A DNA stretch of 64,000 nt from Sphaerosporella brunnea (GCA_008704415.1 VXIS01000201.1:24643-88642); one strand, 5' to 3'; counted from the first letter of the stretch, positions 28,846 through 40,722 are shown. The notes: generated from the sequence alone by a model not told the origin. Program-made: numbers and translations.

Positions 28846-29829
28846 TGGCCCGGGCCGTCGATACGGGCCAGTGGGCCCAGGCGCTTTTCATCGAGGCTTC
28901 ACCCACAATCAGTCATCAGCAACACAGCCGCCGGGCGACCCGCGTTTTAGACACAAAATCTGGTCGTTGGAGCGCCGGATGTGTGGCGGTACTCGGGCGT
29001 GCAAGCGCCTTTTACAGTCTTAATGATGCTCGCGAAATCAGCCGGGCTGCAGCCGGGCTGTGTGGGCTTACAGCCGGGGTGATCAAAAAGCCGGCCGGCC
29101 CAACCCAGGCTGTTTGCGCGGGGGCTAATGACAACAATGATCAACCGTATCTTGATGCAAGAGTTGATAGTCAGATTCCGTCGCCGAACCTGGACCCGGG
29201 CTCTGCTAGGCGACCGCATATGCCTACGCAATCCACAGGCCGGCCTGAGGAAATGGTGATCATGGCTATCGCGAGAGTTGAGGATGCCGTGATCGCCGAC
29301 TTTGCGGCATCCACCCACCTACTGACCACCACCATCCTGCCGGCATGGCACCGCCAACGTGTTCCCCGCCGAGTCTGCAGAAATCATCGATGAGGTTGAT
29401 GCGCGGCGAACGGTGGTATGCAGCCATGCGAAGAGGCGCCTGCAGCATCTAGGTTCCAGGCCCATCGTCCCCAAGTGCCCTACAGGGCCTGGCCGCGATA
29501 ATGAAAAAGACTAGATTCCGGAGGCGATGGGGATCGCCGAGGCGCCCTGGGAATAGGTCAGTTTTGCTTTGTGCCGCTCCAGGGGTGTATCACCTATCCG
29601 TCGTCGAGACAAACTTCAATTCATGCGTCGCTGAGCCAGCCTTCGGGGCGGGCTGGAGACGGCAAGTACCCATACTCAGTGTACCTGTCAGAACAGTGGT
29701 TGGTACGTCAACCTACCACCGGGGGGCTGGGAGCAGGTATTGTCGGCGATAGCTTCTTCAATTCAACATCAACGAGTCCGATGAGAGTGGCGACGAGGAT
29801 TGCCAGTTCCAGGACATAAAGTCACCGAT
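28846..29829. other. GC-rich unassigned stretch
   Basis: 28846-29110 is rich in GGGCC/GCCGGC words (for example AGCCGGGCTGCAGCCGGGCT and GATCAAAAAGCCGGCCGG), resembling hAT subterminal sequence, but no TIR pair was found. Beyond it only domain-less ORFs. Confidence 0.4.
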
Positions 29830-29998
29830 GGAACACCAGTGCTTTCCTCCGGCGGGTGGCTTGTAGACCGCGGTGATGTATTTGAGACTCAACAAACGAA
29901 CCGAACAAATAACTGTGAAAGACTAAGAACCAAAACTGTGAAATCCAACGTATCCGAAGGTTTGCCGCTGGCCCGGACCGAGGGATGAGAGTTGGTGA
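29830..29998. repeat. Repeat shared with 60013-60375, without insertion
   Basis: ACCAGTGCTTTCCTCCGGCG, GTGATGTATTTG.GACTCAACAAACG and TATCCGA.GGTTTG...GGTGACCC recur inverted at 60013-60375. At 60 kb a solo LTR sits inside the segment AACAAATAACTGTGAAAGAC; here it is uninterrupted. Function unknown; at 60 kb it adjoins a tyrosine-recombinase pseudogene. Confidence 0.7.
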
Positions 29999-30847
29999 CC
30001 CAATTGCTCCAACCCCCCGGGCCGAGCCTAAATTCCTCCCAGCCTCGCCCGTGGGCCGAGCTACGGGGAATGGAGCAAAGTAAGGAAAGGGGGTGTCGGT
30101 GGGCGGGCAGAAAACTGTGCGAACACGTGCGGTCTGAGGTACCGGACGGGGTCCTCGGGCCCAATTTTAAAGGGCCTCGAGGTCCGTCTCCCGCTCTTCC
30201 TGCGCCGATCCGCCACAACCCCTTTTCCGGCACCTGGACCCTTCTTTCCTACAAGCGCAGACCCTTCCATCCTTCCAGAAAAACCCTTTCATCCAGCCCA
30301 GATCCTTCCATTCCGTCAACCGCCCAGATCCTCCGGCTCCGTCAACCGTTGGGGGGGGGGGGGGCAGCCCCTCCGTCCGCACTAGTCCACAGTCAGGCTG
30401 CACCATGGTAATGGGTGGCCGCTATACTGTGATATCCGGATGTGGTGTCAGTTGGAGATTGCGGATTGCGCAATCCTCGGTATGGTCGTTTTTGAATATA
30501 TAATAGTATAATCAGAGCGCATCCAACGCAAAGAGCGGCAGGTTCGCGGCACTACGGTTGCAGGGACAGCAATAGACAGCCCATCTGGGCTGGATCCAAA
30601 TCAGCCATCCCGGTTTCTAATTCGGAAGATGCTGCAATTCATGGAGGCAAGGCGAGGTGGGTTTCACACAGGCGCTCCGCACCATGGAGCCGAGTTGAGG
30701 CAAGGGCAGCAAGAACGTTACCGTGTATCTGTAGACCCTCCGACCGCCTCAACGCAAAGCTTCACCTGCTGTCCAACGCGGATCGGTGCCGAAGACCCTA
30801 TCCGAAGAGAAGTACCCCTGCACGACAGGCTCAAAGCGTGCGGGGCC
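29999..30847. other. Unassigned stretch with a poly-G run
   Basis: Contains 14 consecutive G at 30351-30364 and C/T-rich flanks. No gene recognised. The last eight bases, GCGGGGCC (30840-30847), are the target of the next element. Confidence 0.5.
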
Positions 30848-31773
30848 CAGTGTTCCTCACAGTCCAGTCCGACCAGTCCTGAGCGCGGACCGGACCCGGA
30901 CCACATCATGCAGTCCAGTCCGAGAGGGTACCCTGGACCAATCAGTCCTTGAAGGGGTAAGGACTGGATGGCCTGCAGGCGATCCAGTCGACTGGATACT
31001 TCTAGCGGAGTAATGTATTGCATCAGGATTTTATATACAAAGCGCATCCTCAAAACCCATAGACGAACTTGTGTCCTCCGCACGCTCCAAAAGTCCCTTA
31101 TGCCTCGGCCCCATCAGGTTGCTGGATACAAAGCGCATTTACCATGTCCTCAAGCTCTGTAATCTCAGCATGGCTCGCGCTAATAAGCCCATCCCGGTGC
31201 CAACTTTTCAGGCACTCCAAGGCGTTGACAGCTTGGTCACTCAGCTGGCAACGACGGTCGTCAAGAGGGATTTTCGCCCTGCTGAAAACCCGTTCTGGCT
31301 CGGCGGACATGGCGGGTATTGACACGAATTCGAGCGCCATTCTGGCTAGGTCTTTCCACTTAGGATCGGTTCTTTTGCGCGCCCAGTATTTAATCCCATC
31401 GGTGACCGCCCCCGGTTCAAGTAGTGGTTCTTCTTGAAAAATCTCCAGGGCATCCCACCGGTTTGCCTGCTGTTGATGTTCGACGGCGGTTGTTTTGCAA
31501 CAGCGGAAGATAGCAAAGATAGAGAATTTTTTTTTTCTCCGGGGCATGTTTGCCCCCCCTTGGCGCGCACCGCTCGCACATTCCGGCCCACGGCATATGA
31601 CATAAGGCTGGACTGCAGACCGACCCAGTTCACGGAAATTTGGACCAGGCCATCCAGTCCGCTGGAAATCCCGGACTGGGTCATCGCAGTGCACCAAAAA
31701 GAGTGGACTGGACTGGACTTTGGCAGACCGTCCAAGCCGACCGGCAGGCCGCCCCGGCCCGTGAGGAACACTG
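30848..31773 (-). mobile_element. hAT deletion derivative, 926 bp, perfect TIR and TSD
   Basis: CAGTGTTCCTCAC at the left, GTGAGGAACACTG at the right, and a perfect 8-bp duplication GCGGGGCC (30840-30847; 31774-31781). Both ends carry GGACTGG/CCAGTCC motif arrays. The interior codes only for the dimerisation end of a transposase on the minus strand, so the element is an internal-deletion derivative depending on a helper. A second terminus of the family is at 388-562. Confidence 0.95.
31098..31760 (-). pseudogene. hAT transposase dimerisation domain (hATC)
   Basis: The open frame spans most of the element and even the right TIR, so the real start is unknown. Coding character begins near the RRKKK block: NRWDALEIFQEEPLL...IKYWARKRTDPKWKDLARMA, then SIPAMSAEPERVFSRAKIPL and the RRCQLSDQAVNALECLKSW end, followed by about 30 residues to the stop. 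The MSAEPERVFS core is the hallmark of hATC. DDE catalytic and zinc-finger parts are deleted. Confidence 0.9.
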
Positions 31774-31781
31774 GCGGGGCC

Positions 31782-34074
31782 CACATGGCGCGTAGCCGGC
31801 GAGGGGCCGAGAAAGGCCTAAATAGGCGCGTAGACGAGAGAACGACTCAGCTAAGCTCGGCGATGGCTTGCCATGAGTGTTTCGCATTCATTGAAAGTTT
31901 GCAGCGCGCTTTAGAATCGTCGAAGCCATATGCCCTTAAGAACCCGATGCCTCCTATTCATCTTCTTTGTGACCTGTCGGTGGAGGTCATCCACCTGGGG
32001 GCGATTAATAAGGTCGTCCATGATGACATGGTATAAAGCAGACTGCCAATTCTGTCCAGTTCCCAACGGTAGCAACTACTACGCTTTTCCTTTTACTTCG
32101 TTCGTAGTCAGCGAAGAGAGGCGGTACTGCAGCGAACTTTGATGATGGTCGAAATTTTGTGCGGACAGGAAATGTGTACGATACACGGTCATAGTTGCAA
32201 CGCCATTGAAAGGAACCATAGGGTGGTGCCATGTGAGACACGGCGCAAAGACCTCTCCCCCTCGACCAATCAGGATACCGCCTCACTGTTTCGAGAAGGG
32301 GTTCCAAGCGACATTTGGGTACCTCTCACCTGACAACGACGATGACAAAGATCCCGGGACTATAGGGTTGAGGAGCACAGCACCGGTCCGGTAGACATAC
32401 GTGCTGGGTTTGACCTCGCAAGAAGGACAGGCCCGCGCGCTTCGGGATGTCAGTGTGTTGAATGACGGAAATTTTGCTGTTAGTTGACAGTACTACAGAA
32501 CTTGAATAGATCGTGCGCTATTAATCTACCAAAGCTATGGCCCATAATACGTGCCTCCCATAGCGCCCGCGGTGGAACTATGCGTAAATGTCCAATTGCA
32601 TGCATGCATCACTCCACGCCGGATGCACCGAACGTGACGCCCAGCTCACGATAACGATCACATCCACAGGCAGTGTAGGCCAACAATGGAAGAATTGTGG
32701 ATTGCTCAGCCGACTCAATATTTGGCCGTTGGGTACGTTGTCTCTTTCAATAGCCATTCATTTGAATTCCACGTCATGGAACTCGTGGTGCCACTTTGAG
32801 CGTTGAATGTCCGCTCACGAGGGGAGACGACCAAACACAATCAGACGTCACGGTATCTCAAGAACCTGTCTGCTAGCCCAGGAGAGGAACAGCAAGCGTC
32901 CATCGTTAGGCGACATATAAGGTATCCTCTTTCGACGGAATCCCTCCAATAATATCGTACATGAGTAGGTGTTGATTTAGCGTGGTAACTTCGATAGTCC
33001 AAGCGCCACGGTTGCATATTAACCCTCTCCGCGACAAAACGATTCATCCACCTTTACACCTGAATCGCTATACCCACGAGGCCATCCAGTGAAATACTGG
33101 TAGCTGTCGTGATATATCCGGATCGGCTGCCCTTGTGTCCACGTCTCAGGGCGCACACAGCGCTGCTCATTAAGCCGTCGCTCCGATTGGAAGTCGGAAC
33201 AAACAAGTCCCAACCTCACGCTGGGATTTTTATTAAGCCTTTGTTCCCGCACGCCGGTGTACCTTGCGACGATTTCGGCGTCCAGGCCTATATTGACCAG
33301 CCTAGCGACGAGGCGCAGAAACGACTGAGGTTAACAAACATGCAAGTGTGTGACTACCACACTCAGCGTGTCTAGTAAGAGCCACTCTCGGTGCCAGTTT
33401 CGCCATATCCCTATCCCTTTGAATTGGTTATATCTTCGTGTCACTACAGATCATCTATGCCGGTGGGTCTTAACATGGTGGTGCCAACTTTCCTGTGCGA
33501 TGGGCCTGACCCTGGCTGCTGTGTAGGTTTATGTCAGTTTGCTCCAGCGAATTTTTGCAGGCGATGTTCCCACCCACCGCTGTCCCCCTCTTTGTGTTTT
33601 TCCTTTTGGACCCGACACCAATGAGATAACCTTTCCCGGGTGTTGCATTCAGGCAAACGCCTGACTCGGTGTCTCAAGGTCTCCCCCCCAGGATCAGCAC
33701 GGCCCAGATTACCGCGCGCTGATGTAGCGGAACTGGGCAGAGATGGTGACCAGTGGTAGCAGGATAGTTCGGGATACCCCAACGTCACGCTGGACATGAA
33801 CGGCCGCTTGGTGTTCGCCGTGGCAGCCATCTTTGTTGTTGTGCGTGCAGCGTGACGTTCGGATCAGTTGTGTTGGGGGTGCAGGCAATCAATACCGCCT
33901 CCGCTATTGACTCGCTACCTCGCACTCCGCGGCAAAACTATCACCACGCAGCGAGATGTTCGGGTTCCGCTCCCAAGAGTGTGTGCAGATCGGTTGTGCA
34001 GTCTACACTCCGTTCTTGCGTGCGTAGCTGTGACCGCAGCCTTTCCCGCGTGCACAGTGCAGAAGAAGCGTGGA
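31782..34074. other. Unassigned stretch of 2.3 kb
   Basis: No ORF with a recognisable domain on either strand, no tandem repeat and no element ends detected. Possibly single-copy intergenic DNA. Confidence 0.5.
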
Positions 34075-34090
34075 AACCCTAACCCTAACC
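34075..34090. repeat. Short interstitial telomere-like tract
   Basis: AACCCTAACCCTAACC, just over two copies of the TTAGGG-type fungal telomere unit, 25 bp before the left arm of the large inverted repeat. Confidence 0.6.
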
Positions 34091-34163
34091 ACATTACAGC
34101 ACGCTCACGATAACTGTACGCTTTGAGAGTTTTACAAAGGCACATGCCGACACGCACGACAGA

Positions 34164-34622
34164 ATGCTGTCGAAGTCCTTCTACTCTCTCATTGGCGCAC
34201 ATTCAATGTTGATCGGCTCAAGCACTCAACAGATTTATCATCCACCAGCACCAGCACTTGGAGTAGAAGGTGGCAACCACAGAGCTGAGTATGGAGTGGA
34301 AGAAATTCGGTCGTGGAGACGAAACCCTGAGGAAGGAGGACGCTTGGAGTACGAAGTTGAATGGGAAGACGATGGGGAGCTATGGTGGGAGCCAGAGGAA
34401 TCGTTTGGAAAGGGCGGAAAGGAGATTTTGAACGAGTTCAAGGAGCGCGATGCGCAGCTGCAGCACGAACTGGCAGCGGAAACAGGGAAAACCACGACCC
34501 CGCAAGCGACGAAAAAGGCAAGCTTGGGTGATGGGGGGTGGCGGATAACACGGTTTTCGAGACAGACGATTGCGAGGATTGAGAAGGGGAGATTTCGTTT
34601 TTTCATCGCGGAGGTGATGTAG
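34164..34622 (+). pseudogene. Chromodomain-bearing end of a chromovirus pol (relative of element 1)
   Basis: Translates to a chromodomain nearly the same as that of chromovirus 1: YGVEEIRSWRRNPEEGGRLE...WWEPEESF, then a helical EILNEFKERDAQLQHELAAE tail. The extreme C-terminus is frameshifted and runs into the LTR-like start TGTAGGCATGTACATAGG at 34618. No integrase core precedes it, so this is a 5'-truncated remnant. Its partner is at 40723-41176. Confidence 0.85.
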
Positions 34623-34740
34623 GCATGTACATAGGTTCGAGTGCTGCCCAGTGCAGCTGGGCAGATAGACCTCGGGTCCTCGACCCTTCCTTCTGATCGA
34701 CTCACCTTCACCTATCCCACCCTCCACACCTATCGGCAGG
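34618..34740 (+). repeat. Diverged LTR of the element-1 family
   Basis: TGTAGGCATGTACATAGG aligns with the start of the 132-bp LTR, and GCAGATAGACCTCGGGTCC with its middle; the remainder has diverged and the end is not clear. A similar copy lies inverted near 40590-40692 and another at 48019. Confidence 0.6.
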
Positions 34741-35475
34741 TGTGATACCATCCCCGCCCGAGGCGGAGGTTTTTGTACCGCCCGGTGCTCATAGACGACC
34801 AGGGCATGAAACGCATATTCCGCAGCCGCGCTCAATCAATTGACCCCGAGGCTCCAGAAGAGCCCGCGCTCTGCGACGCCCGTCAAAATCAATTGCCGGC
34901 GAGGTTCCGGAAGAGGCTCCAAGAGGGTGAAATTTCACCCCCCGAAACAGGTCCCACACGGGAAATACCCCAAGCTGCCGGTTTCCACGCCGGCTGCTCG
35001 AGTATCGCCACCGCTCTCCCAGTTGAACTTTATCAGCCGCCGCCTCGGCCAGCACCTGTCACCGGTCTGACGACCGCAGCGCCCTCCGCTTGTTGCGCCC
35101 GGCGGAAGCGCAAACTCTACGACGAGCTGGCGCCATCAGCACGGCTCCGAAGCACAGGCGTCTCAACGATGGCGATTCTCTCGGCGATTCTCTCGAGCGC
35201 TGGCGTGCAGAGTGGAGACGGTCGCCGAACGGGATGAATCAGGTTCTCCGTGAGAGAGGGCTATGGCGGGAAGGTATGTACTCCCCTGAGTCCACCCCGC
35301 TGAAAGAGACCACCTCTGATTTTTTTTCTCCCGGCGAAAAGCCCAAGAGGATCAAAACCCCGTCTGTGCTGATGGCCTTGAGGGTCGTACACATTGTGCA
35401 GCGGCCATCCTCTCGGCGCAGCCTGACTTCAAAGGCCAGCGCAGTCGGATTTAGGAGATTGTTGAGGATGCTGCA

Positions 35476-35690
35476 TGTTGGAAACTGGCTTTCTAGGCAT
35501 GGGTACGGCATGGACAACAACGAGAGAGAATGGGTGATTAGTGGAGCCATATGCTATGATGGAGGACATGGTGACGGGTGGAAGGATATATATATCCGTA
35601 CTGAGGTTAGCCTTTCGGCTAAGTGAATCAATCAACCTTTTCATCGTCTACTACCTACACTTGACCTCCACACCTACACTATTTTCAACA
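35476..35690 (+). repeat. LTR of a third family (TGTTGGAAA...TTTTCAACA)
   Basis: 215 bp starting TGTTGGAAACTGGCTTTCTA, containing GGATATATATATCCG as a TATA region and AATCAATCAACCTTTTC before the end ATTTTCAACA. It aligns along its length with the solo LTR at 60103-60310. The five flanking bases do not match (CTGCA, CCCAC), so it may be a remnant of a longer element. Confidence 0.72.
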
Positions 35691-37079
35691 CCCACCACTT
35701 CGTACCCCTTTGACCGCCATCTACACCGTGCCTGCACCATACATCACCCAAATGTTTGGACGCGATCCAGAATACACACATGGTTACCTGCCGCGATCAA
35801 CCTTGCTGTGAATGCACAATTCGCACGCACAGAATACAGTCACTTGGGCGTGCGGCAATCCACACTCTGGAGCGTCGTCACTGGCGCCTTGTGTATATGC
35901 AGAACGATGACGTGTGTGTGGCGCGCACACGCAACCCCGATCAACTGTAACTGCACTGGACCCACCCGTACTCGTGATCTGCGCGGTCTTGGCAGTTGCG
36001 CGCAGCCTGTTGTGAATCAGTATCAGTGTGAAAGTGATTCATTCCCTTGTGCTGGTTGTCGTAACTTGCAGCACGTAGCCGGCCTTACTTAAAGCCCATC
36101 ATCATGCGCCCGTGGCGCGTACATCAATTCAAGACGGCCATGAGTAGGTCCGGCTCGCGCCCGCGGGACCCACGCGACGTTCGGACCCCGCCAGCGCATC
36201 AACCAGTTCGAATTCGTCCGCGAGAGGTCATGGAAATAGAGTTTAGTGACGATATCCGGTGCTTTCATACGGTGAGCGTGATCGGCGCGTGAGGATCACC
36301 CATTCCGCGCGTGAGGTCTACGTCCAACCATGCACGCACAGTTTGCCAGTAGTCACAGAAAACGCGCGCAACATCAAAAAGCAAAGAAGCGGACGTTTCA
36401 TCTGTGGAAGCTTGCCACGCCAGTCTGGCGGGATTCTATGGCATGTTTCATGATGTGGAGCATGTTTTGTGACAGCAGAAACGCTGGGCGACCTTGCTTG
36501 GCCGGCTGGAGACCGTTGGGAGATGTTTGCTGACCGCCGAGCTCGATTACAGAGAAGATAATAGCAACAAGCACTCCGGCAAGCACGGTCCTAACCCCCC
36601 ATTACCAGGCACCAAGCCTTCAGCAGTTCCGTGTATACACGTATGCTGCTACTCAGGCAGATCATTCCGCGCATGGATACCCATCATTTAGCGATTTTCA
36701 GGCACTGCGAGCGCGTGGGTCTGTCACTGGGCCGCCCGAAACTCTCCGGTTAATGGTCGAACAATGGGTCAAGCACGACGGGGGTCACAACATGCTCACA
36801 CATGCCTAAACACCTCCGGCGCACGCATAATCTATCAACAAATCATGTTGAGGAGGATAATATCACACCTGAGCGTGGACTTGTGTTGGGCAAAAAGCGG
36901 AAGGACCATGAACTTGATCCGCGGGACAAAGGTGCTGTCATGCTTGGAGATCGTTTGGAGGCATGGAATCTGCGCAAACAGGTTGCGCCATTTCCTCCGC
37001 CAAAATCGCGGCGGTAAGGACGTTTGATAGATGGCCATCAAATAGACGGATGCCATACCTTGGTATAACCGTCCATTAA
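35691..37079. other. Unassigned stretch
   Basis: ORF fragments up to 183 codons but no domains I can name. The frame 36802-37017 has a charged, plausibly coding composition (GKKRKDHELDPRDKGAVMLG) and may be the upstream part of the hAT relic that follows. Confidence 0.35.
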
Positions 37080-38076
37080 ATGGATCGAATATCCTGGACG
37101 GTTCATCACATATTGCTCGTCTTTCGATACTTTCCCGGTAGCCACACTTCGGAGCAGCTGTCAAAGGCTACCAGTCATGCAGTGCAAGAATGGGTCATTG
37201 ACTGGGATTATTTTCGGACAATCGCCAGCCACTCAAATGCGCGCTCGAAGGTGATTTTCCGGGGTTTGTTGCTAAGCACTCCACGATCCGCTGCTCGAAT
37301 TTGGCAGCTCAAGCGATGCTGCGTGTGCTCAGAGCAGATAGGGATGAGTACCACACAGGCACGAAAAGCTTTTGCGCTACCGGCGCACATAGAGGAGCAG
37401 ACATTGCCGCAGTTTTTCGGCATGCTCGGAAAGATATTTTGAAAAGTCAATTCTGTTGCGGTGCTGGAACTGATCCGCGACGTGCGAACCAGGTTTGCAC
37501 CACTTCCAAGGCGGCGGCAGTGTGGCTTGCAAGAGAAATATGTGGAATTCCACCCAGTGTTCCTAATAGCCAGCCCAAAAAGCGCGGCTGTGCGGGCGGG
37601 CTGCCAAAAGGCAACAGCCCGGCTGTCTCAAAATCACGACGGGCTGGCTGGCGGGCTGTCGGGCTGCCAAGCACTTTCGACTGAGGTGAACGTGTCATGC
37701 AACCATCAGTTTGACCTAGTTACGTCTTAAACGGAAGAGTAGCTGTTGCTCCATTCCCCATAGCGCATGACCCCTGCATCCGCTAGAAGCCCGGCAGCCA
37801 GCCCGGCAGCCCAAACAGCCGGCCCGTCGTTTTGATCAGCCCATGCAGCCCAGCATCAGCCCGACGGGCGGGCTGGCTATTAGGAACACTGATTCCACCT
37901 GGGCAATGCTTGAACGGTTGCAGCACCTGCGACCAGATGCTTCTCTCGTCACACAGAGTGATCCCACGCTGCAAAAACAGCCTTTGCAGCTGGATGATCA
38001 CGACGGGACGTGGATCGAGCGGTTAAGCAACACCCTCGAGGTTTTTGAGGCACCTGCGTACTCAGATCTAGTTTGA
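37080..38076 (+). pseudogene. hAT transposase relic split by a MITE
   Basis: Before the MITE one frame reads VLELIRDVRTRFAPLPRRRQ, the segment that in hAT transposases precedes the TRWNST motif. After the MITE another frame reads NSTWAMLERLQHLRPDASL, matching the RWNSTxxMLERLLxLR motif, then TWIERLSNTLEVFEAPAYSD to TGA. Removing the MITE and one duplicate rejoins MWNSTWAML in one frame; other frameshifts and stops remain. Zinc finger and dimerisation domain are not seen. Calls in the first 300 bp are weak. Confidence 0.6.
37555..37891. mobile_element. hAT-type MITE, 337 bp, copy 2
   Basis: Same termini as the copy at 13132 (CAGTGTTCCTAATAGCC / GGCTATTAGGAACACTG). Perfect 8-bp duplication ATTCCACC (37547-37554; 37892-37899). 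The left two thirds align closely with copy 1; the right end has an extra block of GCCCGGCAGCC motifs. Inserted inside a hAT transposase relic. Confidence 0.93.
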
Positions 38077-38583
38077 AGGATTCCCGATTCATCAGCCGGG
38101 TATGTTCCCACTGGTAAACTGAATTTCGCTCCACACCTGCCTGTAACAGGAGACCCGCCATAAGCTAGTTATGCACGACGCTCAACTGTAGCGATGAAGA
38201 CAGTTCCGCACGATATCACCCTGCGTTGGTTTGCGCGTTGCCTCAATATCTGTCGTATCACGGCGGCCCACCACTGATGGCGCTTTCACCGTTGCAACAG
38301 CTGAGACGGCAATCTGGATGATGTGATGCCACAATAGTTTCCAAATTGCAACCACCTTGGCGTTGGCCGATATCTGGTGGGGCGGAGGTAACGGGCGCTG
38401 TTGGCTATCTACGTGACACCTCAAGATCTAATTGCTGGCTTTCAGTGACAGGACTGTGATGACTATGCGGTTTCACCACGGCTGTTCGGACAGTATTATG
38501 TGGATGTTCTGGCTCACGTATAGTGCAGACACCTATACACCTCGTCATCGCACGGTGCCAGTCGGTGGGCATGGGTGGAGATG
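38077..38583. other. Unassigned stretch
   Basis: No gene or repeat recognised between the hAT relic and the GC-rich element. The longest frames show no domain. Confidence 0.4.
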
Positions 38584-38971
38584 TAGAGCTGTGTACAGGT
38601 CGGGGCGCCCCGACGGGGCACGAGGCTTGACGAGGTGGAGAAAGCCTCACCGCGCCCCGGCCACCCCGTCGCTGCCCCGGCCGCACCGTCGAAACCCCGG
38701 TCCTCCCATTGCTCCCAATGCACCTGTTGACAGCAAGTTTGCACGCAGCGATACTACGATGTTGGTAGAAGACATATGTATTGAAGGTACGGAGCTTAGG
38801 CACTGGGTTCTGCACATACTCGGATCCCAGATAGAGTGACAACAGCACCCCGCCGCCGTCACACCCGGATGACCCCGCCCAACCCCAATTACCCCGTCGC
38901 GCCCCGGTGCACCCCACCTCGTCGCACCCCGCCCGCCCGTGCCCCGACCCGTCGCCCCGCGCACAGTTCTA
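38584..38971. mobile_element. GC-rich short-period element with inverted ends, copy 1
   Basis: Left end TAGAGCTGTGTACAGGTCGGGG and right end GGGGCG-rich to CGCGCACAGTTCTA form imperfect inverted repeats. Both arms consist of 9-12 bp variants of CCCCGTCGCGCCCCGG, with a unique middle. Relatives: 61874-62486 and a right end at 41781-41882. No target duplication was found (TGGAGATG left, CCCTGAAG right). It adjoins the right arm of the large inverted repeat exactly. Confidence 0.6.
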
Positions 38972-39320
38972 CCCTGAAGGCCATCAGTGCAGACGGGGTT
39001 TCCACCCTCTTGGACTTTTGGCCGTGCGTGGGGTTTGGCATGTAGCAGTCCTAAGGGGAAAAAAAATCAGCGGTGGTCTCTTCAGCGGGGTGGACTCAGG
39101 GGAGTACATACCTTCCCGCCATAGTCCTCTCTCACGGAGAACCTGATTCATCCCTTCGGCGACCTCGTTTTCTGATTGTGACGGCGGTTGTCGCGGTAAA
39201 ACCAGCCATCCTTCATGTCTGGAGTCTGCGCGCCAGCGCTCGACAGAATCGCCATGTTTGAAACTCCTGCGCTTCGGAGCCGCGGTGATCAAGTTCAACG
39301 GGAAGAGCGGCGCCGATACT

Positions 39321-40402
39321 CAAGCAGCCGGCGTGGAACCGGCAGCTCGGGTATTTCTCGTGGGGGACTTCTTTCGGGGGCCTCTTCCGGAACCTGGGCG
39401 TCAATCGATTTTGACGGCGTCGCAGAGCGCGGGCTCTTCTGGAGCCTCGGGGTCTATGGATTGGGAGAGCGGGGGCGATACCCAAGCAGCCGGCGTGGAA
39501 ACCGGCAGCTTGGGGATTTCTCGTGGGGGACTCTGTCGGGGGCCTCTTCCGGAACCTGGGCGTCAATCGATTTTGACGGCGCCGCAGACCGCGGGCTCTT
39601 CAGAAGCCTCGCGGTCAATTGATTTTGTCGGCGCCGCAGACCGCGGACTCTTCTGGAGCCTCGGGGTCTATGGATTGGGAGAGCGGGGGCGATACCCAAG
39701 CAGCCGGCGTGGAACCGGCAGCTCGGGTATTTCTCGTGGGGGACTTCTTTCGGGGGCCTCTTCCGGAACCTGGGCGTCAATCGATTTTGACGGCGTCGCA
39801 GAGCGCGGGCTCTTCTGGAGCCTCGGGGTCTATGGATTGGGAGAGCGGGGGCGATACCCAAGCAGCCGGCGTGGAAACCGGCAGCTTGGGGATTTCTCGT
39901 GGGGGACTCTGTCGGGGGCCTCTTCCGGAACCTGGGCGTCAATCGATTTTGACGGCGCCGCAGACCGCGGGCTCTTCAGAAGCCTCGCGGTCAATTGATT
40001 TTGTCGGCGCCGCAGACCGCGGACTCTTCTGGAGCCTCGGGGTCTATGGATTGGGAGAGCGGGGGCGATACCCAAGCAGCCGGCGTGGAACCGGCAGCTC
40101 GGGTATTTCTCGTGGGGGACTTCTTTCGGGGGCCTCTTCCGGAACCTGGGCGTCAATCGATTTTGACGGCGTCGCAGAGCGCGGGCTCTTCTGGAGCCTC
40201 GGGGTCTATGGATTGGGAGAGCGGGGGCGATACCCAAGCAGCCGGCGTGGAAACCGGCAGCTTGGGGATTTCTCGTGGGGGACTCTGTCGGGGGCCTCTT
40301 CCGGAACCTGGGCGTCAATCGATTTTGACGGCGCCGCAGACCGCGGGCTCTTCAGAAGCCTCGCGGTCAATTGATTTTGTCGGCGCCGCAGACCGCGGAC
40401 TC
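39321..40402. repeat. 376-bp tandem array, about 2.9 copies
   Basis: CAAGCAGCCGGCGTGGAACC occurs at 39321, 39697 and 40073, exactly 376 bp apart, and the copies read as nearly identical. Each unit has two related halves of about 164 and 212 bp, so the array is hierarchical. The left arm has only about one half-unit. Because 376 is not a multiple of 3, the long ORFs here change frame with each copy and are not believable genes. Confidence 0.95.
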
Positions 40403-40722
40403 TTCAGAAGCCTCGCGGTCAATTGATTGAGCGCCGCGTCGCAGAGCGCGGGCTCTTCTGCAGCCTCGGGGTCAATTGATTGAGCGCGGCTGCGGAATAT
40501 GCGTTTGATGCCCTGGTCGTGTGTGAGCACGGGGCGGTACAAAAATCTCCGCCTCGGGCTGGGATGGTATCACACCTGTTGATAGGTGTGGACGGTGGGA
40601 TCGGTGAAGGTGAGTTGATCAGAAGAAAAGTCGAGGACCCGAGGTCTATCTACCCTGGGCAGCACTCGAACCTATGTACATCCCAACATCACCTCCGCGA
40701 TGAAAAAAAGAAATCTCCGCTG

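Larger units (their letters stand above)
34115..35400. repeat. Left arm of a large inverted repeat
   Basis: From GAGAGTTTTAC...GACACGCACGACAGAATGCT onward this matches the reverse complement of 38972-41190. Shared in order: chromodomain tail, LTR-like segment, a GCTCAATCAATTGACCCCGAGG region, then CCGTGAGAGAGG and GATGGCCTTGAGGGTC. The arm is about 1.3 kb; the partner is longer because it contains a 376-bp tandem array. The spacer is about 3.6 kb. Confidence 0.85.

Noticed and set aside
34075..34090. True chromosome end
   Set aside because: Only about two and a half telomere units, with ordinary sequence on both sides.
39258..40374. Overlapping ORFs of about 250 codons on both strands
   Set aside because: They follow the 376-bp tandem unit, change frame with each copy and have repeat-driven composition; no start or domain evidence.
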